A stretch of DNA of 64,000 nt, from positions 265,336 through 329,335 of the forward strand of contig CAYSOF010000006.1 in NCBI GenBank assembly GCA_964432595.1. The letters run 5' to 3'. This DNA comes from DASYLJ01 sp964432595 (GTDB lineage Bacteria > Desulfobacterota > Binatia > DP-6). Below the pieces are notes generated by a model, which saw only the letters and a list, made by a program, of their open reading frames with translations, searched no databases and was not told the DNA's origin. Below, piece by piece: positions 35,263 through 44,048 of the stretch. How positions within the stretch are numbered: position 1 is the stretch's first letter; the number at the start of each line of letters is the position of its first letter. The position numbers were made by a program, and so were the translations under genes.

Positions 35263-35279
35263 TGCGGCACGATGTCGCA
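35263..35279. promoter_or_regulatory. 17-bp palindromic operator-like site, copy 3 (divergent CorA-like B / MauG-like B)
   Basis: The third identical TGCGGCACGATGTCGCA. It sits in the 98-base gap between the divergent starts of CorA-like B (35226) and MauG-like B (35325), 36 and 45 bases from them, so one site could control both genes. On the minus strand TTGTCG, a 17-base spacer and ATATCC follow as a weak promoter match. Confidence 0.85.
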
Positions 35280-35324
35280 TGCGACGATCTGCCCCGGTTT
35301 TCCCGTCGACGCCGGACGTCGCCC

Positions 35325-37403
35325 ATGGCAGCCTCGTCGGGCGTGCGTCGTTCGACCCATACGCTCGTCGCCCTCGCGGCGCTGGCGACGATCCTCGCCG
35401 CCGCGACCGTCGTGGCCCACGGTCCGCCGCCCGGCTCGCTGCAGGACGTCGAGGTGCCGAAGGTGCCCGGCCTGCTGAGCGGCCACGCGCCGGTCGTCCG
35501 CAATCGCGCGAAGGCGATCGCGCTCGGCAAGGCGCTCTTCTGGGACATCCAGGTCGGCAGCGACGGCATGGCGTGCGCCAGCTGCCACTTCCACGCCGGC
35601 ACCGACGTGCGCGTGAAGAACCAACTCTCGCCCGGACGGAACGCGGGCGCGGCGTTCGCACCGACGGCATCGGGCGGCGCCGGCGGACCGAACTACACGC
35701 TGCGCCTGGCCGACTTTCCGTTCCATCGGCTGAGCGACCCCGACAGCTTCTCGTCGCCCGTGGACTTCACCACCAACGACGTCGCGGGCTCCGCGGGCAC
35801 GTTCGGCGGGACCTTCGTCGGCGCCGGCGACGACGCCTCGCCGTTCGACACCTGCGCCCCGGAGGCGGATGCGCGCTTCGCGGTGCACGGCGTACGGACG
35901 CGCCGGGTGACGTCGCGCAACGCGCAATCCGTCATCAACGCCGTCTTCAACCGCCGCAACTTCTGGGACGGCCGCGCGAACAACGTCTTCAACGGCGTCA
36001 ACGATCTCGGCCCGCGCGATCCCGACGCGCGCGTCTGGATGTGGCGCGGCGGACGGCTGCGCGCCAAGCGGCTCGCGCTGGCGAACGCGTCGCTGGCGTC
36101 GCAAGCGGTCATGCCGCCGCTCGACACCGACGAGATGTCGTGCGGCGGACGCACGTTCGCGGACATCGGCCGCAAGCTGCTCCGGCGCCGGCCGCTGCAG
36201 TTCCAGACGGTCCACCCCGACGACAGCGTCCTGTCGCGCCTGCGCGATCGCAAGCGCCAGGGCCTGCGCCCGACGTACGCGCGCCTGGTGCGCGGCGCCT
36301 TCGATCGCCGCTACTGGGGCGCGCCGACATCGAAGCGCGCCGGCGGGTCGTACACCCAGATGGAGGCGAACTTCGCGCTGTTCTTCGGCCTGGCGCTGCA
36401 GCTCTACCAGTCGACGCTCGTCTCCGATCAGACGCCGTTCGACAGCGCCCGCGACGCACAGAACATGCCGGCGGCCCTCGACGAGCAGCAGCGGCGCGGC
36501 TTCGTCGCGTTCAGCGACCTGCATTGCGACGGCTGCCACGCCGGCCCGACGCTGTCCGGCGGCGCGGCGAGCACGACCGACGTCAACCGCAAGCCGATCC
36601 GCTCGGCCTCGGGCGCGCAGACCCTCGGCCTCGTCGACACCGGCTTCGACAACACCGGCGTCGCGGCGCCCGAGGACGACGCCGGCGTCGGCGGCGTCGA
36701 CGTCTTCGGACGCCCGCTGTCGTTCACCGCGCAGTGGCTCGGCCTGCTGCGCGGCGACGCCGACCCCTTCGCCGACGCGATGACGGTGCGGAGCTGCGTG
36801 ATGACGTCGCCGTTCGCGACCGCGTCGTTCGGCTCGCCGGCGTTCCCGCCCGGCGAGCTGGTCGCGGATCCGGCCGGGGACGCCGAGTGCGACGCGCCCC
36901 GCTGGGCGATGGTCCCGACATCGGGTGTGACCGCGAACGAGCTGATGAAAGCCGACCAGGGCCGGCTCACCACCGGCACCGCCGCCGCGTTCAAGGCCCC
37001 GTCGCTGCGCAACGTCGAGCTGACCGGTCCCTACATGCACAACGGCGGCATGGCGACGCTCGAGCAGGTCCTCGCGTTCTACGGCCGCGGCGGCAACTTC
37101 GCCTCGCACGGGAAAGACACGCAGTTCCTCTTCGGGGTCGGCATTTCCGAGGCCACGCGGGCCGACGTGATCGCCTTCCTGCGCGCGCTGACCGACGAGC
37201 GCGTCCGCTGGGAGCGCGCCCCCTTCGACCATCCGTCGCTGCCGCTACCCAGCGGGCACCCGGGCGACGAGCAGACCGTCGGGGCGCTCTCCGGCTCGGC
37301 CTTGGCGGAGACGACGATCGTCGAGGTCCCGGCCGTCGGCGCATCCGGACGCGACGCGACCCTCGGTCCGCTGCGCCCGTTCGCCGAGCTGGCCCTGCCG
37401 TAG
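35325..37403 (+). CDS. MauG-like di-haem cytochrome c peroxidase (copy B)
   Basis: A 692-residue exported c-type cytochrome, paralogous to the protein at 29767-31608. The signal peptide ends ATVVA, leaving a mature N-terminus HGPPPGSLQDVEVPKVPG. Haem 1 is C84-x-x-C87-H88 (CASCHFHAG) after KALFWDIQVGSDG; haem 2 is C401-x-x-C404-H405 (CDGCHAG). Other conserved stretches are NAVFNRRNFWDGRANNVFNG and GPYMHNGGMATLEQVL. It is longer than copy A because of an insertion near residues 490-545 that contains two extra Cys. ATG 35325 was chosen for the signal peptide; the open frame begins at 35262 inside the operator. Probably a peroxide-using oxidase acting on the divergent CorA-like B protein. Confidence 0.9.
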   Translation: MAASSGVRRSTHTLVALAALATILAAATVVAHGPPPGSLQDVEVPKVPGLLSGHAPVVRNRAKAIALGKALFWDIQVGSDGMACASCHFHAGTDVRVKNQLSPGRNAGAAFAPTASGGAGGPNYTLRLADFPFHRLSDPDSFSSPVDFTTNDVAGSAGTFGGTFVGAGDDASPFDTCAPEADARFAVHGVRTRRVTSRNAQSVINAVFNRRNFWDGRANNVFNGVNDLGPRDPDARVWMWRGGRLRAKRLALANASLASQAVMPPLDTDEMSCGGRTFADIGRKLLRRRPLQFQTVHPDDSVLSRLRDRKRQGLRPTYARLVRGAFDRRYWGAPTSKRAGGSYTQMEANFALFFGLALQLYQSTLVSDQTPFDSARDAQNMPAALDEQQRRGFVAFSDLHCDGCHAGPTLSGGAASTTDVNRKPIRSASGAQTLGLVDTGFDNTGVAAPEDDAGVGGVDVFGRPLSFTAQWLGLLRGDADPFADAMTVRSCVMTSPFATASFGSPAFPPGELVADPAGDAECDAPRWAMVPTSGVTANELMKADQGRLTTGTAAAFKAPSLRNVELTGPYMHNGGMATLEQVLAFYGRGGNFASHGKDTQFLFGVGISEATRADVIAFLRALTDERVRWERAPFDHPSLPLPSGHPGDEQTVGALSGSALAETTIVEVPAVGASGRDATLGPLRPFAELALP

Positions 37404-37457
37404 CGGCGGCGGCGGGGCCCGATCGGCCTCAAACCCCGCATTTGCGATGTTTTTCTG

Positions 37458-37486
37458 TTGACACGACCGTCACCGGTCTGTGAATT
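37458..37486 (+). promoter_or_regulatory. Candidate promoter of the PHP-domain gene
   Basis: A perfect TTGACA at 37458-37463 is followed by a 17-base spacer and TGAATT at 37481-37486, a weak -10 match (3 of 6). The surrounding 60 bases are much more AT-rich than the rest of the window. Transcription would begin near 37493, right at ATG 37494, which implies a leaderless mRNA if both calls are correct. Confidence 0.4.
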
Positions 37487-37493
37487 TTCACGG

Positions 37494-40400
37494 ATGCGGA
37501 GCTCATTGCCCTTCGGTCCCCGTGTATCCGTCCTCGCACTCGCGACATTCGCCGCCGCCCTGACGGCGTCCCAGGCGTCCGGCGCCCTGACCCCCACCGA
37601 GGCGAAGTGTCGCCAGCGGGTCGGCACCGAGGGCCGGGTGCTGATGAAGAACGTCCAGAAGGCGATCGGCACCTGCCAGGACAAGATCTCGAAGGGGATC
37701 CTGCCGGCGATGACCGACTGCACGCTCGAGCCGAGCACGGCCGCGCGCATCACCAAGGCCGAGGCGAAGCTCACGAGCAAGATCGGGAGCACGTGCCCGA
37801 ACGCCGTCGTGGCGGCGCTGATCTTCGGCGGCGACTGCTACGGCGTCTCGACGTCGGCCGAGCTGTCGACCTGCCTCATCGACACGCACGAGGCGCAGGC
37901 CTTCGCGCTGGCCGACACCGTCTACGCCACCACCGGCGCGCTCGCCGCGGTGCCGCAGAAGTGCCAGTCGACGGTGTCGAAGGAAGGGCAGAAGCTCCTC
38001 GGCAAGCGCCACAAGCTGATCGCGAGCTGCAAGGACAAGGTCGCGTCCGGCAAGCTGCCGGCGAACACCGACTGCGCGGTGACGACCGCGGCCAAGGTCG
38101 ACGCCGCCGCGCTGAAGGGCGCCGGCAAGATCACGAAGAGCTGCTCCGACGCCACCGTCGCCGGCCTCGCGTTCGGCGCGCCCTGCACGGGCGTCACCAC
38201 CGGCGCCGCCCTGGCCGCCTGCGCGCTCGGCGTGCACGGCGAGCGCGACGACGCGCTCATCACCGTCGAGTACGGCGCCGGCCCCGCCGGGACCACCGCG
38301 TCGCTGAAGGCGGTGACGAACGCCGCCACCGAGTGCGTGAAGGGCCCGCTGAGCCGCTGCCGCGTCGGGGACTATCTCCTCGCCAACGACCGCGTCCGCA
38401 TCGTCGTGCAGAGCCTGCAGCGCAACCTCTTCGGCGTCGGCCAGTTCGGCGGTCAGATCATCGACGCCGATCTCGTTCGCACCGGCCTCGACCCCGATCG
38501 CGACAACTTCGAGGAGTGGGCCACGGCGATCAACATCGAGAACACCGCCCACTACACGAACCTCCAGATCGTCAACGACGGCAGCGACGGCCAGGCCGCG
38601 GTGCTGCGTGCCACGGGCGTCGACGACCTGCTCGACTTCATCAATCCGAGCACCGTCGTGGCGTCGTTCGGCTTCCCGTTCCCCGCGGCGGCCAACGACA
38701 ACGATCTCCCGATCGACATCGTCACCGACTACATCCTCGAGCCGGGTCGCAACTGGGTGCGCGTCGAGACCACCGTGCACAACCAGGGCGGCACGCCGCT
38801 CAGCATCTACTTCGGCGAGTACCTGAACGGCTCCGGCTTCACGCGCCAGTTCCAGAGCGCGTACGGCTTCGGCTCGCCGCTCGTCACGTCGCGCTGCCCG
38901 GTCGGGGTGGCGAACCCCTGCAACACGCTCATCTACGCCGGCACGGACGAGGGTGAAGGCATCTCGTACGGCTACACGAACACCGTGCCGCAGTCGTCCG
39001 CGTTCACCACCTCGGGCGTGTCGGTGCCGCTGATCGGCACCGAGGTCGTGTTCGCGCTCGTCGGCGCCGCGCCGCCGCCGTGGACGATGCAGCCGAACGG
39101 CAACCCCGGCGACGCGCTCACGTTCGTGCGCTACCTCATCGTCGGCGACGGCTCCGTGTCGTCGATCATCGACGCCCGCAACAAGGCGCTGCTGCTGCCG
39201 TCCGGCCGCATCCAGGGCAACGTCACCGTCGGCGGCTCGCCGGCGGCGGGCGTGCAGGTCACGGTGCTCGGCACCGCCGCCGGCGCCCCGGTTGGGCTCT
39301 CTCGCAACGTCGTCACCCAGGCGACGACCGACGCGGCCGGCAACTACGCGGCCACGGTCGCGCCGGGCAACTACACGGTGGCAGCCAACGTCGAGGGCTC
39401 GCCCTTCGAGACGGGCGCCGGCGTTCCGCCCGAGCACGCCGTCAGCGTGACCGCCTACGGCACCGCCACGCAGAACATGGCGATCCCGACGACCGCATCG
39501 CTGGTGGTGAACATCGACGACGAGGCGAACGCGCCGTCGCCGGCGAAGATCACGATCGTCGGCTTCGACCCGAGCCCGACGCCGCGCAACCTGCAGACCA
39601 TCCTCGGCCTCATCAACATCAACACGGGGCTCTTCAAGGACCTCGGACCGGACGCCGTGCCCTTCGGCCTCTCGCGCGTCTTCTTCGTCGACCAGTCCGG
39701 CACCTTCGGCCCCGCGCCGTTCGAGCCCGGCAGCTACCGCATCGTCGTCTCGCGCGGCCACGAGTTCTCGGTGTCCACGCACGACGTCACGCTGACCGCC
39801 GGCAACACGACCACGGTCGACGCGCAGGTCGCGCGCGTCATCGACTCGACCGGCTTCGCCACGGCCGACTTCCACGTGCACTCGGTGGACAGCCCGGACG
39901 CGGAAGTGTCGCGCACCGACCGCGTGACCACCGTACTCGCCGAGGGCCTCGACTTCTTCACGCCCTCGGACCACGACATCCGCACGGACTTCCAGCCCAC
40001 GATCAACGCGATGGGCGCCGCGGCCCTCGTCGGCACGGCGACCAGCGCCGAGATCACGAGCTTCGACTACGGCCACTTCAACGCGTGGCCGATGACGATC
40101 GACCCGGGCCAGGTGAACGGCGGCAGCGTCGACCACGGCGGCGCGGCGCCGGCGGGCCAGGACTTCCCGTCGTTCGGCAACTACAACCTGACGCCGGCGC
40201 AGATCATCGCCGCGGCGCAGGCCGATCCGGGCCAGAACACGGTGCAGCTGAACCACATCCACAGCCACTTCGGCATCGACGGCAACTCCGGTCTCGCCAT
40301 CGACACCGGCGTGGTGCCGCCGCAGTCGCCGTCCTCGGCCATCATCGGCCCGGCGCGCCGTCTCGATCCGTCGGTGCCGAACTACTTCGACGCCGGCTAC

Positions 40401-41246
40401 GACGCGCTCGAGGTGTGGATCGGCGACGACCGCGGCCACATCTACGAGTACTTCCTCGGCCAGAACGCCGGTGACTGGTTCAACCTGCTGAACCAGGGCA
40501 TCCTCCGCACCGGCGTCTCCGACTCCGACACGCACGGCAAGGTGATCGTGCAGGTGGGCTCGCCGCGGAACTTCGTGGCGTCGCCCAGCGACGACCCGGC
40601 CGATCTCAGCGGTCTCGCCGAGACGCTCTCGGCGAACGTCAACGACGGCCGGTCGGTCGGCTCCAACGCGCCGTTCGTGCGCATCACCGCCGACGCGGCG
40701 TCCACGGGGCAGACGGGCGGTCTCGCGCTCGGCCTGCCGACGCTCATCTCCACCGTCGACGGCAACGTCGACGTCACCGTCGAGGTGCAGAGCCCGCTCT
40801 GGGGCGAGTTCGACACGATCGAGCTCTACGTGAACTCGACGACCACGCGGACGTCGACGAACGAGGAGACCGGCAACGGCCTCGTGTCGGTGAAGCGCTA
40901 CTCGATCACGCCCGACTACTCGCAGCCGGTCGTGCCCACCGAGGTCGACGTGTTCCCGTCGATCCCGGGCGCCAAGCGGCTCGAGGCGACGGCGGTCTTC
41001 AACCTGACGGGCCTCACGCAGGACGCGTGGATCGTCGCGATGGTGAAGGGCACCGACGGCGTCTCGCGGCCGCTCTTCCCCGTCTCGCCGAACAGCCTCC
41101 AGCAATCCGGCAACACCACTCTCGCGGATCTCATCGACGGCAACCTCGGCGAGGCCGGCATGACGACGCTCGCGTTCACGAACCCGCTGTTCGTCGACGT
41201 CGACGGCGGCGGCTGGACGGCGCCGGGCCTGCAGATCAATCCCTAG
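37494..41246 (+). CDS. Giant secreted PHP-domain protein with Cys-rich N-terminal repeats
   Basis: A 1250-residue exported protein. The signal peptide is residues 1-31. Residues ~37-265 hold two similar Cys-containing units (KCRQRVGTEGRVLMKN and KCQSTVSKEGQKLLGK begin them). A beta-rich region follows to ~570, then a carboxypeptidase-regulatory-like Ig fold (~573-670, GRIQGNVTVGGSPAAGVQV). The C-terminal part is a PHP metallo-hydrolase: H794-x-H796 in DFHVHS, H827 in PSDHD, H921/H923 in LNHIHSH and H1014 in SDTHG. PHP domains bind two or three metal ions and cleave phosphoesters; the secreted CehA/McbA-like members are carbamate or phosphate esterases. The substrate is unknown. It is followed without any gap by the HEAT-like gene. 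Confidence 0.85.
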   Translation: MRSSLPFGPRVSVLALATFAAALTASQASGALTPTEAKCRQRVGTEGRVLMKNVQKAIGTCQDKISKGILPAMTDCTLEPSTAARITKAEAKLTSKIGSTCPNAVVAALIFGGDCYGVSTSAELSTCLIDTHEAQAFALADTVYATTGALAAVPQKCQSTVSKEGQKLLGKRHKLIASCKDKVASGKLPANTDCAVTTAAKVDAAALKGAGKITKSCSDATVAGLAFGAPCTGVTTGAALAACALGVHGERDDALITVEYGAGPAGTTASLKAVTNAATECVKGPLSRCRVGDYLLANDRVRIVVQSLQRNLFGVGQFGGQIIDADLVRTGLDPDRDNFEEWATAINIENTAHYTNLQIVNDGSDGQAAVLRATGVDDLLDFINPSTVVASFGFPFPAAANDNDLPIDIVTDYILEPGRNWVRVETTVHNQGGTPLSIYFGEYLNGSGFTRQFQSAYGFGSPLVTSRCPVGVANPCNTLIYAGTDEGEGISYGYTNTVPQSSAFTTSGVSVPLIGTEVVFALVGAAPPPWTMQPNGNPGDALTFVRYLIVGDGSVSSIIDARNKALLLPSGRIQGNVTVGGSPAAGVQVTVLGTAAGAPVGLSRNVVTQATTDAAGNYAATVAPGNYTVAANVEGSPFETGAGVPPEHAVSVTAYGTATQNMAIPTTASLVVNIDDEANAPSPAKITIVGFDPSPTPRNLQTILGLININTGLFKDLGPDAVPFGLSRVFFVDQSGTFGPAPFEPGSYRIVVSRGHEFSVSTHDVTLTAGNTTTVDAQVARVIDSTGFATADFHVHSVDSPDAEVSRTDRVTTVLAEGLDFFTPSDHDIRTDFQPTINAMGAAALVGTATSAEITSFDYGHFNAWPMTIDPGQVNGGSVDHGGAAPAGQDFPSFGNYNLTPAQIIAAAQADPGQNTVQLNHIHSHFGIDGNSGLAIDTGVVPPQSPSSAIIGPARRLDPSVPNYFDAGYDALEVWIGDDRGHIYEYFLGQNAGDWFNLLNQGILRTGVSDSDTHGKVIVQVGSPRNFVASPSDDPADLSGLAETLSANVNDGRSVGSNAPFVRITADAASTGQTGGLALGLPTLISTVDGNVDVTVEVQSPLWGEFDTIELYVNSTTTRTSTNEETGNGLVSVKRYSITPDYSQPVVPTEVDVFPSIPGAKRLEATAVFNLTGLTQDAWIVAMVKGTDGVSRPLFPVSPNSLQQSGNTTLADLIDGNLGEAGMTTLAFTNPLFVDVDGGGWTAPGLQINP

Positions 41247-42494
41247 TTGATCCGCTTCCTTCTGGTTTCTCTGCTGGCGGTCGGCTCCGTCGCCCATGCG
41301 GCGGCGGAGCGGCTGCCGGCCCTGGCGCAGCTGCTCGCCCGCGCTCGCGTGGTCGTCGAAGGCGGCGTCGTCGCCGTCGACTCCTTCGACGAAGGCCGCA
41401 TCGCTCTCATCCGGATATCGCCGGCGCGCGTCGTAAAGGGCACGGCCGACGGGCCGGTCACGCTCGTCGAGCGGCGCGACCTGTCGTCGGTGCCCGACCT
41501 GGTGAAGCCGGGCGACACGGTGCTCGCCTTCGCGGTGCCGGCGACGCGGACGTCGTCGGCCGCGGCGGTACTGCCGCCGGGCCGCCATTTCGAGCCCGTC
41601 GCCGGCCGCGCCGGCGTCGTCGTCGGCTCGCCGCAGGACGTCGGCCAGGCGACGGCGATCGTGCAGCGGCTGGCCGACGCCAGCGCCACCCCGGAGCCCG
41701 ACGCCACCGCGCGGGCGGCGGCACAGCGCGCGCTGGTGTTCGACGAGCTGGCCGCGCGCCATCCGCGCGTCGTCGCCGACGGCGCGGCCGGGCTCGCCGT
41801 GCTGCCGGGTCTCGATCCGTCGCTCACGAGCGACGAGCGGGCGCGCATCGTCGCGGCGCTCGGCCGCACGGACCTGCCGTCGTGGGTACGGGTGGCAGTG
41901 ATCGACGCGATCGCCGCGGCGAAGCTCACGACGCTGGCGTCCGCGCTGCGCACCATCCCGAAGCCCGACGGCGCGATCCTCGACGCCGCGTGGACGGCGC
42001 TTCGCCGCCTCGGCGCCCCGCCGTCGGCCGACGACCTCGAGCAGTACCTCGTCGGGGGCGAGCCGTCGGCGCGCATCGCGGCGGCCCGCGCGCTCGGCGC
42101 GAGCGACGCGCCCGGCGCGGCGGCCCGCCTCGGCCGGCTCGTGCAGACCGATCCGGACGAGCAGGTGCGCATCGCCGCGACCGAGGCGCTCGGCAATCCG
42201 CGCTTGCCCGAGGCGCTGCCGACGCTCGAGAGCATCTTCATGACCGGCGACTGGCCGCTCCGCCAGGCGGCGGGACGCGCGCTCCACGCGATCGGCGGGC
42301 GATCGGCCCAGGAGGCGCTTGCGCGATTGGCCTTCGCGGAGCACGACGCCAAGAAGTACGCGGTGACGCTCCTCATGCTGACCGGCATCGATCCGAACGA
42401 CCCGCTCGTGGTCCGCATCCGCGAGACGCATCCCGATCCGGGCGTTCGCGAGCTGCTCCACCACGGGTTGCAGAACCCGCACGCGCACGAATGA
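41247..42494 (+). CDS. Exported protein with HEAT-like helical repeats
   Basis: A 415-residue protein. The TTG start at 41247 directly follows the TAG of the PHP gene, so translation is probably coupled. A signal peptide (IRFLLVSLLAVGSVAHA) precedes a small beta domain at ~25-115 (ARVVVEGGVVAVDS, TVLAFAVPA). The rest consists of about seven HEAT/PBS-lyase-type helix pairs, with clear repeats such as RIAAARALGASDAPGAAARL and QVRIAATEALGNPRLPEAL. HEAT arrays bind other proteins; this one probably works outside the cytoplasm. It ends in an ATGA overlap with the small secreted gene. No enzymatic motif is visible. Confidence 0.82.
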   Translation: MIRFLLVSLLAVGSVAHAAAERLPALAQLLARARVVVEGGVVAVDSFDEGRIALIRISPARVVKGTADGPVTLVERRDLSSVPDLVKPGDTVLAFAVPATRTSSAAAVLPPGRHFEPVAGRAGVVVGSPQDVGQATAIVQRLADASATPEPDATARAAAQRALVFDELAARHPRVVADGAAGLAVLPGLDPSLTSDERARIVAALGRTDLPSWVRVAVIDAIAAAKLTTLASALRTIPKPDGAILDAAWTALRRLGAPPSADDLEQYLVGGEPSARIAAARALGASDAPGAAARLGRLVQTDPDEQVRIAATEALGNPRLPEALPTLESIFMTGDWPLRQAAGRALHAIGGRSAQEALARLAFAEHDAKKYAVTLLMLTGIDPNDPLVVRIRETHPDPGVRELLHHGLQNPHAHE

Positions 42495-42886
42495 CGGTGC
42501 GGCTCGCCCTCGGCCTCGTGGTCATGGCGTTCGCGCTCGCCGGCTCCGCGGCCGCCCATCCGAGCGCGCCGGCGGCGCGGGAGCTGGTGCGGCTCCAGGG
42601 CCATCGCGCCGACGGGCCGGCGGGCGCCGGGGTCACGACGATGACCGTGGCCGCCCTCGGCGTGGACCACCCGTTCGCCGCCGCCGACGTCCGCACCTTC
42701 GGCTTCGGCGAGTCGGCGCGCGACGTCGCGCCGGTCGGGGCGCGCGTCGTGCTGCAAGGAGCGCGCGATCTCCTGCAGCGCTTCACGTCGGCGCGCGCGG
42801 ATCAACTCGTCACGATCCTCGCCGAACGCCGCGCGGGGGCGACCGACCTGTTCGTCCTGACGGTCGACCTCTGCCCCGCGCGCTGA
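42491..42886 (+). CDS. Small secreted protein, 131 residues
   Basis: The ATG overlaps the stop of the HEAT-like gene (ATGA). Residues 1-22 form a signal peptide ending GSAAA; the mature chain would begin HPSAPAAREL. The rest (LVRLQGHRADGPAGAG, VLQGARDLLQRF, DLFVLTVDLCPAR) is an alpha/beta domain with a single Cys at the end. I do not recognise a family. The seven bases to the next gene and the coupled start point to one operon from 37494 to 43868, so it probably serves the same extracytoplasmic process as the PHP and dioxygenase proteins. Confidence 0.7.
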   Translation: MTVRLALGLVVMAFALAGSAAAHPSAPAARELVRLQGHRADGPAGAGVTTMTVAALGVDHPFAAADVRTFGFGESARDVAPVGARVVLQGARDLLQRFTSARADQLVTILAERRAGATDLFVLTVDLCPAR

Positions 42887-42893
42887 GCCCGCC

Positions 42894-43868
42894 ATGCGCG
42901 CCACCCTCTTCCGCCGTCGCGAGCTCCTGGCGCTGCTCGCCGGCGCGTTGGCGCTGGGGCGCTGGCGGCCGGCGGCCGCGGGCACGACCTGCGTGCTCCG
43001 TCCGGAGCAGACGGAAGGCCCGTTCTTCGTCGACGGCGTCCTCGCCCGCGCCGACATCCGTACCGATCCCAGCGACGGCTCGGTGCGTCCCGGGACGCCG
43101 TTGTCGCTGACGCTGTCCGTCTCACGGCTCGCGGGCGCCGGCTGCACGCCGTACGCCGGCGTCCTCGTCGACGTCTGGCACTGCGACGCGGCCGGCGACT
43201 ACTCGGGCGTCGGCGCGCTCGCCGGCCGCGCGTTCCTGCGCGGCGTGCAGACGACCGACGGCGACGGGCGCGTGCGCTTCACGACGATCTATCCCGGGTG
43301 GTATCCGGGCCGCGCCGTGCACGTCCACGTGAAGGTGCGCGTGCCCTCGGCCGGTGTCGAGTACACGTCGCAGCTGTACTTCGACGACGCGGTCACCGAC
43401 GCGGTCTTCGCCGCCGCGCCGTATGCCGCGCGCGGCCCGCGCTCCACGCGCAACACCGGCGACGGCATCTTCGCCGGGGGCGGCCCGTCGCTCACGCTGG
43501 CGGCGGCACCCGACGGCGCCGGCGGCTACGCGGCGGCGTTCGATTTCGCGCTGCAGAGCGCGACGTGCGCGACGACCGCCTCGTGCCTCGCCGCCCTGTC
43601 GAGCGTGCTGCCCACGCCAGACGGCACGACGTCGCGTCCGACGAAGCGCACCGCGCGCCGCCTCGAGGCGCGCCTCGAGGGCGTGGCCCGGGCGATCGAC
43701 CGCGCCGAGGCGCGGGGCGGCGAGCGGCGCTGGTCACGCGTGACGGCGAAGCTCGATCGGCTCCTCGCATCGAGCCGCGCGGCCGACCGGCGGGGCACGC
43801 TGACCGTGTCGCTCGCGGCCGTCGAGGCGGCGGTCGCGGCGCTGCGCGCCGTCGTGCCCGTCGGCTAG
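42894..43868 (+). CDS. Exported intradiol ring-cleavage dioxygenase
   Basis: A 324-residue protein with a Tat-like leader (FRRRELLALLAGALALG). The intradiol dioxygenase core has EQTEGPFFVDG, then VDVWHCDAAGDYSGV with the first iron-ligand Tyr and FTTIYPGWYPGRAVHVHVKV with the second Tyr and the two His. All four non-haem Fe(III) ligands are therefore present. Secreted members of this family cleave catechols released from plant or lignin material. An Arg/Ala-rich helical tail of about 100 residues after ~215 is an unusual addition with no recognised fold. It is the last gene of the PHP/HEAT operon; a 180-base gap without a gene follows. Confidence 0.9.
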   Translation: MRATLFRRRELLALLAGALALGRWRPAAAGTTCVLRPEQTEGPFFVDGVLARADIRTDPSDGSVRPGTPLSLTLSVSRLAGAGCTPYAGVLVDVWHCDAAGDYSGVGALAGRAFLRGVQTTDGDGRVRFTTIYPGWYPGRAVHVHVKVRVPSAGVEYTSQLYFDDAVTDAVFAAAPYAARGPRSTRNTGDGIFAGGGPSLTLAAAPDGAGGYAAAFDFALQSATCATTASCLAALSSVLPTPDGTTSRPTKRTARRLEARLEGVARAIDRAEARGGERRWSRVTAKLDRLLASSRAADRRGTLTVSLAAVEAAVAALRAVVPVG

Positions 43869-44048
43869 CAGGGAGCGCGCAAACTTGTGCGCGGCCGTCA
43901 TGGATCCCGCGTCGCGCGCTCGATAACCGGCGCCATCGGCAGTCGCACGTAAATCGGGCGTCGCGGGCACGCGGATGACACTCTCGTCCCGGCCGTCGCG
44001 GCGCGTACGCCATCGCGGCACGTGCCTTGCTGCGGCGCCCGGCATCGC

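Noticed and set aside
37503..42488. 1661-codon open frame on the minus strand opposite the PHP and HEAT genes
   Set aside because: Arg/Gly/Val-rich shadow of the GC-rich coding strand without domains or signal; the plus-strand proteins have clear folds and coupled starts.
43876..43896. Hairpin after the dioxygenase gene (GCGCGCAAACTTGTGCGCG)
   Set aside because: Two mismatches in a nine-base arm and no T-tract; not clearly better than background at this GC content.
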